Source: a virus. From it: DNA of 52,100 bases. The notes beneath the pieces were generated by a model. The model was not told the origin of the DNA and ran no database searches. It saw only the letters and a list, made by a program, of their open reading frames with translations. The position numbers were made by a program, and so were the translations under genes. Positions 23,051 through 30,835 of this stretch are shown here, piece by piece. Positions within the stretch are counted from its first letter, which is position 1. The number at the start of each line of letters is the position of its first letter. The DNA is taken from the IMG/VR virus record IMGVR_UViG_3300020442_002375, positions 1-52,100 of that record; one strand, written 5' to 3'.

Positions 23051-23575
23051 ATGTCATGGCAAATTGAAATACCTTTGATAGTTAGAACTCTGATTAGTGA
23101 TTTGGCTGATTCACCCACCTATAGTGATGATAGACTACAACAAACTATAGTTATTGCCGCTTCTTATGTTCAAAGAGAAATGAACTTTGATACAGAATAT
23201 GACATTGATTTAGTTAATTTGACTATTACTCCTGATCCAGCTGTGGCTTCCACAAGAGATGAAGACTTTATAGGCTTTTCTGCACTGAGGGCAGGCTGCT
23301 TTTTAGATCAAAGCACCTTTAGAACCAAAGCTGCTAGTGAAGGAATTAGAACGCAACTAGGACCTGCTAATTTGTCTGTAGCTGGAAATTTAAAGGGCTA
23401 TCAGATGATCTTAGAAACAGGCCCTTGTGCTATGTATGACAAGTTAAAGCTAGAATATGAAATTGGAAATATTAAGTATGTTAAAGCCGTGCTTAGTCCT
23501 TTTGTTGGCAATAAGTTTGATCCAAGAAGTCTTTTAAGTGATCATGGAGACAGAGACCGCACCTTTTATTCTTAA
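23051..23575 (+). CDS. Head-tail connector (neck) protein candidate, 174 aa
   Basis: The protein starts with helices typical of gp6-like adaptors: IPLIVRTLISDLADSPTYSD and RLQQTIVIAASYVQREMNFD. A beta part and a second helical part (FIGFSALRAGCFLDQSTFRT) follow. Adaptors bind under the portal and join it to the tail. The position after the head genes and before the tail genes agrees. An AGG site precedes the ATG. The assignment is from pattern and position. Confidence 0.65.
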   Translation: MSWQIEIPLIVRTLISDLADSPTYSDDRLQQTIVIAASYVQREMNFDTEYDIDLVNLTITPDPAVASTRDEDFIGFSALRAGCFLDQSTFRTKAASEGIRTQLGPANLSVAGNLKGYQMILETGPCAMYDKLKLEYEIGNIKYVKAVLSPFVGNKFDPRSLLSDHGDRDRTFYS

Positions 23576-23589
23576 CATAAGGATTACCA

Positions 23590-24801
23590 ATGGCAGTTAC
23601 ACATAATTTTACTATAGACCAAGGTTCAGATTTTGCTATTCAATTTATCTTTCAAGATGTGAATGGTAATAATGTTGATTTAACACAAGGTGTTGTTGCT
23701 TTTAGATTTCAAGGAAATGATGCAAGTACGCCTCAATCTTTTTTAAGTACAGATGCTGCTCCACCAGGGTTGCCTAATAGATATGTAACAGCTAATAATG
23801 CTGGACAAGTAGATATTGAATTTCCAGCAGAATTAACTAAGGATTTTACATTTACTACTGCTGTTTATGAATTAGATTTTCAGCCCGAACTTACTAATCA
23901 AACTCAAGTGTCCAATACGATTATTTCTAGAGGCACTATTGGACTAATACCAAAGTCATTTAATACTTTTGTTGCTGGAGGATCCACAGAGTCTGAAGAA
24001 GGTTCTACAACAGATAATATTATTAGCGGTACTTCTACTGCTGGTGACCAGTGCGCTTCTTCTTGTCTAATATTAGATTCGGATTCTATTATCTATCGCG
24101 CTAGTGGTATACCTATTTTAGACAACCAAGACAACTATAGTGCAACAGAATTTATTGATAATTTAAGACCAATACAGAAAATAGAAGTTGGCATAAATGG
24201 TTTGAAACATAATAGTCCGCAAGACTTAACCTTCTTACTAGACCCTCCTACCGGTAATACTGTTTTATTATCTAGCAATAGTAAAATAAGTAATTATGAC
24301 GAGACCAATACTGCTAATAAATTTAATTTTGTATTTACAGATAGGGCTCCTGCTACACAATTTATTCAAGATGTACCAAATAATGGTATGTGTCAAATAC
24401 AAGACAAAACAAGTATTACAAAATACGGTAGTCACACACTAGAACCTTCTTTTAATCATTTATATGGCACTGCAAATACTGGTGTTTATAAGTTATATAT
24501 TAATGATAATGATCCTATAGGTACTGGTATTATTGATAATTGGGAACTTATTATTACTTATTCCGGTATCCCAATATCGGCTACTCCTACTCCAACACCT
24601 ACAGTAACCCCTACTGTAACACCAACAATTTCTCTAACACCTTCTGTAACACCAACACTTACCATAACACCAACAAACACTTCAACTCCAACAGCTACTG
24701 TAACGCCAACAATTTCTGTAACTCCAACACTCACACCAACTTCTGGACTAGGTCCAACTCCAACACCTACTCTGACACCAACTACTACAGCTTGCCCATA
24801 A
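23590..24801 (+). CDS. Virion protein: BppU-like domain, P-domain and Thr-Pro repeat tail, 403 aa
   Basis: Residues 1-120 are a BppU-like beta-sandwich (FTIDQGSDFAIQFIFQDVNG), paralogous to the 17421 protein. Residues about 155-325 look like a proprotein-convertase P-domain: IQKIEVGINGLKHNSPQDLT, FLLDPPTGNTVLLSS, and TGVYKLYINDNDPIGTGIID ending WELIITYSG. Residues 331-403 are Thr-Pro repeats (TPTPTVTPTVTPT type), an extended stalk that resembles the repeats in the 47893-50310 protein. No protease domain is attached, so the P-domain is probably a binding or stability module exposed on the virion. AAGGA precedes the start. Confidence 0.72.
   Translation: MAVTHNFTIDQGSDFAIQFIFQDVNGNNVDLTQGVVAFRFQGNDASTPQSFLSTDAAPPGLPNRYVTANNAGQVDIEFPAELTKDFTFTTAVYELDFQPELTNQTQVSNTIISRGTIGLIPKSFNTFVAGGSTESEEGSTTDNIISGTSTAGDQCASSCLILDSDSIIYRASGIPILDNQDNYSATEFIDNLRPIQKIEVGINGLKHNSPQDLTFLLDPPTGNTVLLSSNSKISNYDETNTANKFNFVFTDRAPATQFIQDVPNNGMCQIQDKTSITKYGSHTLEPSFNHLYGTANTGVYKLYINDNDPIGTGIIDNWELIITYSGIPISATPTPTPTVTPTVTPTISLTPSVTPTLTITPTNTSTPTATVTPTISVTPTLTPTSGLGPTPTPTLTPTTTACP
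24589..24795 (+). repeat. Degenerate Thr-Pro coding repeat
   Basis: The DNA is a degenerate tandem repeat of six-base units (ACxCCx type) encoding Thr-Pro-x. A similar, much longer tract lies at 49129-49925. Confidence 0.8.
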
Positions 24802-24802
24802 T

Positions 24803-25012
24803 ATGACAGTAAATCTTTTACAAACCGTACTAAATAATACAACTGTAATTATTAAATTTACAGAACCTGTAATTACAAATTTTAATTTTACAACCAACGT
24901 TGTGACTATTGCTTTACAGCAGAAAAGTGAAAATAAAACATCATTAAGTAATGAAAGAATACTTGCTGGAGATGGGAATATAGAATCAATTACTTCTAGG
25001 GAGATACAATAA
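24803..25012 (+). CDS. Hypothetical small neck-region protein, 69 aa
   Basis: The protein reads MTVNLLQTVLNNTTVIIKFT and continues with short strands and a polar tail. Its stop overlaps the next ATG by one base (TAATG), so the two are probably co-translated. It sits just after the P-domain protein. I do not recognise a family; a small virion component is likely from context. Confidence 0.55.
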   Translation: MTVNLLQTVLNNTTVIIKFTEPVITNFNFTTNVVTIALQQKSENKTSLSNERILAGDGNIESITSREIQ

Positions 25013-25530
25013 TGGTTGATTTTTCAGCCTTAAAAAATTTATATAATCAATCTATGGATGAAATACTGGGAGATACTGGATTAGTAGTACCTTGTGTGTT
25101 GTCATTTTCTAATAAGGGCAAAGATACAGTTTGTCCTAATTGTGTTTTTGATCCTATCTCTAGATTATCTGGATATAAATATAATGGTACTGGTCCAGTA
25201 AGTTTTGTAGATGGTACTGTATGTCCTGTTTGTGAAGGTCAAGGCACAATATCTGGATCAGCTAAAAGTAAAACAATTAATTTAGCTGTAATCTTTGATA
25301 GTAAATATTTTGTGAATTGGGGCTCTAGTGTTGGAGATATTCCTAATGGGTCTATACAAACAATTTGTAAAATGTCATTAATAGAAGATATACGAAATGC
25401 AGCATCAATGACTGTAGACACAAATATTTCTGCTTATGGTAATTATTCTTATAGTAGAGCTGGTGATCCACAACCCGCTGGTCTTGGAGATCATAGATAT
25501 CTTATTACTTTTTGGAGTAGGTCGCCATGA
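25012..25530 (+). CDS. Head-tail connector candidate with zinc ribbon, 172 aa
   Basis: Two CxxC pairs, CPNC and CPVC, about 30 residues apart (DTVCPNCVFDPISRLSGYKY then TVCPVCEGQGT), make a rubredoxin- or DnaJ-like zinc ribbon in the N-terminal half. The C-terminal half is a beta domain. A GGGAG site precedes the ATG, and the stop overlaps the next gene by four bases (ATGA). Position between the neck and tail-completion genes suggests a connector or stopper. Function is inferred from position only. Confidence 0.6.
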   Translation: MVDFSALKNLYNQSMDEILGDTGLVVPCVLSFSNKGKDTVCPNCVFDPISRLSGYKYNGTGPVSFVDGTVCPVCEGQGTISGSAKSKTINLAVIFDSKYFVNWGSSVGDIPNGSIQTICKMSLIEDIRNAASMTVDTNISAYGNYSYSRAGDPQPAGLGDHRYLITFWSRSP

Positions 25531-26168
25531 GATTTACAGCTAAAGTAGTAGAGTCTGCTAGAAAAGTAACAGCAAATATTTCTAAGGCTTTACAAACTCA
25601 AGTACAATCTGTTTTTAGAAAAGCCAAACCCAAAATACAAAGAGATATTTCTAAATTAATAGCCGATGCCATTAGAGCAGAGCCAGAGTATGGTGCTTTA
25701 AAAGCCGGTAAACTAAGATTAGAGATAGGTATTGCTGATACATCAGTAGTAGATGATGTAGTAGATTTATTTGCTCAGTCTATAAAATTTAATATTAATC
25801 AGGTTAAAGTTGGAACAAAAGGTATAGACGCGGTTTTATCATTTACTATTATCGGTAGTGATGATTTCGAAAATATATTACAATCTAATGCTGCTGTTAT
25901 TACTTCAGAAAATGGAGCTATGTTACCTTGGTTAACTTGGCTTTTATTAAAAGGTGGTGATGAAATAGTACTAAACAATAAAGTTTTATTTAAACCTAGT
26001 CCAGCTAGTAGAACTGGTCAGGCTATTATGATTCCTACAAAAGGTGGAGGATGGAGGGTTCCAGCTAGATATATTGGAACAGAGTCTAATAATTGGGTAA
26101 CTAGAGCTATGTCTAAAATAGAACCAGATATTCTCAATGCTATGAAAAAACATGTTGAAAGAGGATAA
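25527..26168 (+). CDS. Tail completion / head-tail joining protein candidate, 213 aa
   Basis: The N-terminus is a basic amphipathic helix (ARKVTANISKALQTQVQSVF, then KPKIQRDISKLIADAIR), followed by mixed alpha/beta sequence and a C-terminal helix (NAMKKHVERG). This resembles HK97 gp10-like proteins encoded just before the tail tube. It is coupled to the gene on each side. No catalytic motif is visible. Confidence 0.55.
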   Translation: MRFTAKVVESARKVTANISKALQTQVQSVFRKAKPKIQRDISKLIADAIRAEPEYGALKAGKLRLEIGIADTSVVDDVVDLFAQSIKFNINQVKVGTKGIDAVLSFTIIGSDDFENILQSNAAVITSENGAMLPWLTWLLLKGGDEIVLNNKVLFKPSPASRTGQAIMIPTKGGGWRVPARYIGTESNNWVTRAMSKIEPDILNAMKKHVERG

Positions 26169-26170
26169 TA

Positions 26171-27082
26171 ATGAGCAATAATTATGAACCAGGTTTTAAA
26201 AGTGTTACTTCTGTAGGCAAAAGAGAAACTCTGTCTGCAATTGAAGATAACATTAAAGACTTTTTAGATTGGTCTTTTGTTAATATAGGTGGATTTATAA
26301 ATGTACAAATTCCTACTAGTGGCATTTCTGGAGCTAGTCATCATAAATTATCGTTAGTGACTAATGATCAAACTTTTACAGGAAATAAAGTCTGGGAAGC
26401 AAAAAGAAAAGAATGGGTATATGAAACAGGTATCACCTTTAATGGATCTCAGCCTATAGAAATTAGTGGAGTATATCTTAATGATACTTTTCTGGTAGGC
26501 CCAACAGGATCTGGTGGCTATACCTATACTTTAAATTATCAAGATGGTAGAGTTTTGTTTGATAATCCGGTCAATAAAAATAGTGATGTGGAAATAGAAT
26601 ATTCTTATAGATATGTACAAACTTATAAATCTAGTGTGGATAATGGACTAGAAATCAATCCTGACGTTTTGGCAGCTAATAGAATAGATATGCCAGCAGT
26701 TTTGATAGAAATGACTGATAGGACTATACAACAACCATACCAGCTAGGTGATAATGATAATAAAATATTCCAAGACGTATTATTGCATGTTGTTTGCGAG
26801 AATCCAGTAGAAAGAAACAATATAGCTAATGCTCTTTTGCTTCAAAAAGACAAAGCTTTTCACCTTTATGATATTAACAAAGTCGTACAAAGTGGTGTAT
26901 ATCCTTTAAGTAGAAATGGTAATATTAATCCTGACAGATTAAATTACGACCAAATAGTACAAAACACAGAGTATATAGACAAAAAGGCTTATATACAAAA
27001 TTCGGCCATTACAGAATTTAATACAGTTGCGAATAGTATTTATCACAATATAGTACGTTGGACAATTGAAATTTTCCCTTGA
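26171..27082 (+). CDS. Tail terminator-like structural protein candidate, 303 aa
   Basis: The protein combines a helical start (VGKRETLSAIEDNIKDFLDW), a central beta region with GSQPIEISGVYLNDTFLVGP, and a C-terminal alpha/beta part with QDVLLHVVCENPVERNNIANA. The last part resembles tail-terminator proteins. It lies between the head-tail joining gene and the tube gene, where terminators are encoded. An AGAGG site precedes the ATG. The assignment is from position and fold-like pattern only. Confidence 0.55.
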   Translation: MSNNYEPGFKSVTSVGKRETLSAIEDNIKDFLDWSFVNIGGFINVQIPTSGISGASHHKLSLVTNDQTFTGNKVWEAKRKEWVYETGITFNGSQPIEISGVYLNDTFLVGPTGSGGYTYTLNYQDGRVLFDNPVNKNSDVEIEYSYRYVQTYKSSVDNGLEINPDVLAANRIDMPAVLIEMTDRTIQQPYQLGDNDNKIFQDVLLHVVCENPVERNNIANALLLQKDKAFHLYDINKVVQSGVYPLSRNGNINPDRLNYDQIVQNTEYIDKKAYIQNSAITEFNTVANSIYHNIVRWTIEIFP

Positions 27083-27146
27083 TTTAAAAAACCTTGGTGT
27101 ATTTACAAATTAACAACCTTATTTCGTTTGCTAACGGGAGATTAAA

Positions 27147-28325
27147 ATGCCAACCAATAATAGAGTCTTTTACGCTACACAGCTAATTCATTTAAATCCA
27201 CAAAATACAGACGGCACAGCCGTTTCAAGTCAGAACTTTACGCCTCTAGGCGTACAAAGTGTAGGAATTACAACTAATTTTAACCTTACAGAAGTTTTTA
27301 GTGTTGGACAGCTAGAAGTTTATGATCAGCCAGAAGATTTGCCAGAAATTGAAGTAACGATGAATAAGGTTTTTGATGGCACTCCTCTTCTTTATCATTT
27401 GTGTATGGCTTCCAATACCGCTACTGGTACTAGTGGAGCTGGCGCAACCACTGGAGGTATTGAAGCAGCTAACGACAAGTCTCTAACAGAACTTGGAAAT
27501 AATAGGGTTAATTTTTCTCTCGGTGTATTCGCAGATACCAGCACTAATGCTCAGGGTACTCCTGATAGCTATGTAACATGTAGCGGTATGTATCTTTCCA
27601 GTTTCACATATACTTTTGGTGTTGATGATAACTTTACAGAAGATATTACTCTTGTAGGTAATAGTAAGATTTGGGATCAGAGAGATGGAGCTCCTGCCGA
27701 TTTCCACGCTGGATTTACAGGAGGTAGCTCGTCAGATTTTGATAGTGTTTTTGGCACTAATCAAAGCGCGAAGCATACAGCTAGAAGATTTAACATCGAC
27801 TATGCTAATTCTACTTTCCCAGAAGGTAGTGGTGGTATTAATCGTCCTGGTAGTACTAAAATTAGTCATGCGGGAACTGATGGTTCTCAACCATATTATC
27901 AAAGCGTAACTATTAGTTGTGATCTTGGTCGAGAAGAAATTAGACAGCTCGGACAGTTTGATCCATACTACCGTTATATTACTTTCCCAACAGAAGTAAC
28001 ATCTGAATTTGAAGTTGTTGCATCTGAAGGTGATTACTTAGATGCTAGTGACTTTGGTGGAGCATCCGCTTGTACCAGTAGTTACACTCAGCTTGCAGAA
28101 AAAACGATTAAGATTAAGGTTTGTAGCCCTCATTCCAGTTCACCAGGAGATCAGAACTTTTTAGAATTTGACTTAGGTTCAAAGAATAAAGTTACTAGTG
28201 TAAATTATTCTGGTGGTGATGCTGGTGGTGATAATGTCACAATTAGTTACAGTTTTAGAAACTTTAATAGTTTTAAAATTAAAGCTAGTGGTGAATTTGC
28301 TGATACAGCAGTTAATGTGGGTTAA
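27147..28325 (+). CDS. Major tail tube protein candidate, 392 aa
   Basis: The protein begins MPTNNRVFYATQLIHLNPQN and is mostly beta, with VQSVGITTNFNLTEVFSVGQ and LEVYDQPEDLPEIEVTMNKV, the strand pattern of phage tube subunits. It ends NSFKIKASGEFADTAVNVG. It is the only large gene between the terminator candidate and the chaperone-position genes, has a strong GGGAG site, and its codons are richer in GC-ending forms than its neighbours, as for an abundant protein. A sheath gene is not present next to it. Confidence 0.75.
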   Translation: MPTNNRVFYATQLIHLNPQNTDGTAVSSQNFTPLGVQSVGITTNFNLTEVFSVGQLEVYDQPEDLPEIEVTMNKVFDGTPLLYHLCMASNTATGTSGAGATTGGIEAANDKSLTELGNNRVNFSLGVFADTSTNAQGTPDSYVTCSGMYLSSFTYTFGVDDNFTEDITLVGNSKIWDQRDGAPADFHAGFTGGSSSDFDSVFGTNQSAKHTARRFNIDYANSTFPEGSGGINRPGSTKISHAGTDGSQPYYQSVTISCDLGREEIRQLGQFDPYYRYITFPTEVTSEFEVVASEGDYLDASDFGGASACTSSYTQLAEKTIKIKVCSPHSSSPGDQNFLEFDLGSKNKVTSVNYSGGDAGGDNVTISYSFRNFNSFKIKASGEFADTAVNVG

Positions 28326-28349
28326 TAAGTTTAGTAAATAGGATTTTAT

Positions 28350-28505
28350 ATGGAAGAACAACTTTACTCACTATTAGGAAAGCTTTATGTAGAAGCTCTA
28401 AACTCCCAAAAGGTAATAGAGCTTCTGCAAAACAAGCTAGAAGAAAAAGAAAAGATTATACAGGAATTACAAGGCAAAAAATCTCAAGAAGTTTTGAATG
28501 ACTAA
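28350..28505 (+). CDS. Small coiled-coil protein, 51 aa
   Basis: This short gene, preceded by AGGA, encodes MEEQLYSLLGKLYVEALNSQ followed by a heptad-like helix (KVIELLQNKLEEKEKIIQEL). It overlaps the next gene by eight bases (ATGACTAA). The location between tube and tape measure is that of tail assembly chaperones, so a role in tape-measure folding or tail assembly is plausible. Nothing more specific can be read. Confidence 0.6.
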   Translation: MEEQLYSLLGKLYVEALNSQKVIELLQNKLEEKEKIIQELQGKKSQEVLND

Positions 28506-29565
28506 TGAACAGATTGATCTTTTATTAAACAGGATATTAAGTGGCAATTTAATTTTTTTTTACAACGATCAAGAATACCAATTAAGATGCCCAACCCCAC
28601 AATTAAAGTATCAGTCATGTGTTTTGTATAATGATATTTTATCAGACGAAAAATACAATACTTGGATAAAAGAAGAAAATATGAATAGAATGATGATACT
28701 GTTAGGAATATGGGATAAAGATTCAGATAAAATGATTACAAGTTTAGAAAAAAAGATAGAAGATTTAAAATTAAAACTTTATGAAAGTCTTAAAAGGCCA
28801 GATCAATTCAAGATCAATAAAAGAGCCATTAAAGAGTCAAGACTGTCATTAAATAAGTTAAATAATATTAAGGCTAATTTTAGAAATAATACCTTAGAAG
28901 GGTACGCAGAGTCTGTTAAGAGCGAATTTATTATATATCACACAATATATAAAGATGATAAAAGACTTTTCCCAAAACCTTTTTCTAACAAAGACAACGA
29001 TGTGTCATATAGTCTTTTTAATAGTTTGGTTCAGGAAATATATAAGCATGCTACAACCATAGAAGGTATGAAAGAATTAGCTAGATCTGGACAATGGCGA
29101 GCCTATTGGAATTGTAGTAAAGAAAATATTTTTCCAAAAACTGTTACAGAATGGACGGACGATCAAAGATTATTAGTTAGTTTTAGTAGAATGTATGATA
29201 ATGTTTATGAGCATCCAGAAGCTCCTGATCAAAAAGTTATTGAAGATGATGATGTTTTAGACGGATGGTTTATTTATCAAAAAAATAAAAGAGAAAAACA
29301 GAAAAAACAAGATAGCTTCAGTAAGGCTGGCAATAATGGCAGTGCCAGAAATATGGCTAGGGCTCAAGAGATTTTCTTGACTCCTAATCAAGATCAAAGT
29401 GTTGAAGATATTATGAATTTAAATGATATAAATGGGAAAATGAAAATTAGAGAAAGATCCAATTTTTTAAAGGGTAAAGGAGAAGTAAAAGAAGCCGATT
29501 TGCCAGATGTACAAATAGAGTTAGCAAACCAAAGAGCAGAAATGATGAGGTCAAGGAAACGATGA
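28498..29565 (+). CDS. Tail assembly-region protein, 355 aa
   Basis: The protein is charged and mainly helical: MTNEQIDLLLNRILSGNLIF, a central basic coiled-coil part (EKKIEDLKLKLYESLKRPDQ), then WTDDQRLLVSFSRMYDNVYE. The C-terminus is very basic (AEMMRSRKR). It sits in the chaperone position between tube and tape measure, translationally coupled to genes on both sides (eight-base and four-base overlaps). It might be a tail assembly chaperone, but no frameshift site typical of G/GT genes was found. Confidence 0.55.
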   Translation: MTNEQIDLLLNRILSGNLIFFYNDQEYQLRCPTPQLKYQSCVLYNDILSDEKYNTWIKEENMNRMMILLGIWDKDSDKMITSLEKKIEDLKLKLYESLKRPDQFKINKRAIKESRLSLNKLNNIKANFRNNTLEGYAESVKSEFIIYHTIYKDDKRLFPKPFSNKDNDVSYSLFNSLVQEIYKHATTIEGMKELARSGQWRAYWNCSKENIFPKTVTEWTDDQRLLVSFSRMYDNVYEHPEAPDQKVIEDDDVLDGWFIYQKNKREKQKKQDSFSKAGNNGSARNMARAQEIFLTPNQDQSVEDIMNLNDINGKMKIRERSNFLKGKGEVKEADLPDVQIELANQRAEMMRSRKR

Positions 29566-29849
29566 ACAACAAACAACAGTTAGTATACAATATAGAAAAA
29601 AGATTTAAAACTACTATGATTGGTAGTTTAGCACAATTCGAAAAAAGGTTTCAACATTTGTGGGAAGATGAAAGTATAGATCCAGATAGAAGAGAATATT
29701 ATAGTGAGCTATGGCAAGACACTAGAGATGAGGTTTTAAATAATGGGAATCACCAATCTAGATCTGCGATTAAGGATTTAAAAAGCTATCTTTTCCCTAA
29801 TACTATCAAAAATAATTATAAGTTTTATTTTAAAGAAGGAGATGAGTAA
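29562..29849 (+). CDS. Hypothetical tail assembly-region protein, 95 aa
   Basis: This small helical protein (MNNKQQLVYNIEKRFKTTMI, then AQFEKRFQHLWEDESIDPDR) shares ATGA with the stop of the gene before. It is rich in aromatic and charged residues and has no signal or membrane segment. By position it is a candidate chaperone partner of its neighbours. Confidence 0.55.
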   Translation: MNNKQQLVYNIEKRFKTTMIGSLAQFEKRFQHLWEDESIDPDRREYYSELWQDTRDEVLNNGNHQSRSAIKDLKSYLFPNTIKNNYKFYFKEGDE

Positions 29850-29850
29850 T

Positions 29851-30747
29851 ATGGACACTAAATCATTTAAAGTTGAACTAGATGGAGAAGAAAAAGAGTT
29901 TGTTATTCGTACTCCGTCTTTACAAGATCAAAGAGAAGCCCAAAAGGTTTACAATCAGGCTTTTACAGATGCTATCAAGAGCAAGGCTGTTGTTAGAGCC
30001 AGATTGGACGATCTGCTTAAAGAACAGGGCTTGTGGGACGATGAAAAACAAGTTAAGTTTGATACCTTACAGAAAGAGATTAGCGAATCAGAAGCTAGAT
30101 TAGCCAAGGGTGGCTTTAGTTTAAAAGATGCTAGAAATGTAGCTATTCATATAAAAGAGCTTAGAGCTGAAATGCGGGATCTTATAAGCGTAAGAACTAG
30201 CCTTGATAATCATAGCGCAGAAGGACAAGCTGATAATCAGAGATTTAATTACTTAGTGTCTGCTTGTGTGGTGTATAAAGAAGATAATAATAAGAAGTAT
30301 TTTAATAATATGGAAGATTATTTAGAAAAGGCTACAGACCCTGTAGCTATATTGGGTGCGCAACATTTGGCAAATATGCTTTATGGTCTAGATAATGACT
30401 ATGAATCAAATTTACCAGAAAATAAATTTTTGAAAAAGTACAAATTTGTAGACTCAGAATTTAGATATATTAATAAAGAAGGTAAGACAACAGATAAAGA
30501 CGGAAAGCTAGTTGATAGCGAAGGTAGATATATAGACGAAGAAGGTAATTTTATTGATAAATATGGTAACCGTGTGGATGGAGAAGGAGAATATGTTGCA
30601 GAATTTGAACCATTTTTGGATGATGATGGCAATCCTGTTGTTGTCGAAGAAGAGACCGCTCCTTCTGCCAAATCCGAAGAAAAATCCGAAGACAAACCCA
30701 AAAAATCCACAAGGGCCAAAAAGTCTCCCAAGGCCGCTGCTGAATAG
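29851..30747 (+). CDS. Tail assembly chaperone candidate with acidic octad repeats, 298 aa
   Basis: The start at 29851 (MDTKSFKVELDGEEKEFVIR) is chosen because AAGGAG lies nine bases upstream; the ATG at 29842 abuts that site. The N-terminal half is beta then helical, as in tail assembly chaperones (TPSLQDQREAQKVYNQAF). After about residue 205 it has roughly eight-residue repeats of the form xEGxxxDx (NKEGKTTD, DSEGRYID, EEGNFIDK), then an acidic part, then a Lys/Pro/Ala tail. It is the last gene before the tape measure, the usual place for the chaperone. The repeats resemble acidic calcium-binding loops. Confidence 0.6.
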   Translation: MDTKSFKVELDGEEKEFVIRTPSLQDQREAQKVYNQAFTDAIKSKAVVRARLDDLLKEQGLWDDEKQVKFDTLQKEISESEARLAKGGFSLKDARNVAIHIKELRAEMRDLISVRTSLDNHSAEGQADNQRFNYLVSACVVYKEDNNKKYFNNMEDYLEKATDPVAILGAQHLANMLYGLDNDYESNLPENKFLKKYKFVDSEFRYINKEGKTTDKDGKLVDSEGRYIDEEGNFIDKYGNRVDGEGEYVAEFEPFLDDDGNPVVVEEETAPSAKSEEKSEDKPKKSTRAKKSPKAAAE

Positions 30748-30780
30748 TAATTGTGTTTTAAATATTGTGTTTCACAAGAA

Positions 30781-30815
30781 CCCTCTAGCTCGCTTAGGTG
30801 TGCTAGGGGGTATCT
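30781..30815 (+). terminator. Hairpin upstream of the tape measure gene
   Basis: CCCTCTAGC (30781-30789) pairs with GCTAGGGGG (30802-30810), nine bases with one G-T pair and a twelve-base loop. It is followed by TATCTGCTTTT, so the T-run is interrupted. It may attenuate transcription or shield the tape-measure start. Confidence 0.5.
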
Positions 30816-30835
30816 GCTTTTAGGACTAAAACAAT

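Noticed and set aside
24589-24795. CRISPR-like array
   Set aside because: The repeats are short, in frame, degenerate and without spacers; they encode a Thr-Pro stalk.
28350-30747. Programmed frameshift of tail assembly chaperones (G/GT type)
   Set aside because: Four separate genes with start-stop overlaps fill the region and I found no convincing slippery heptamer before a fitting out-of-frame extension.
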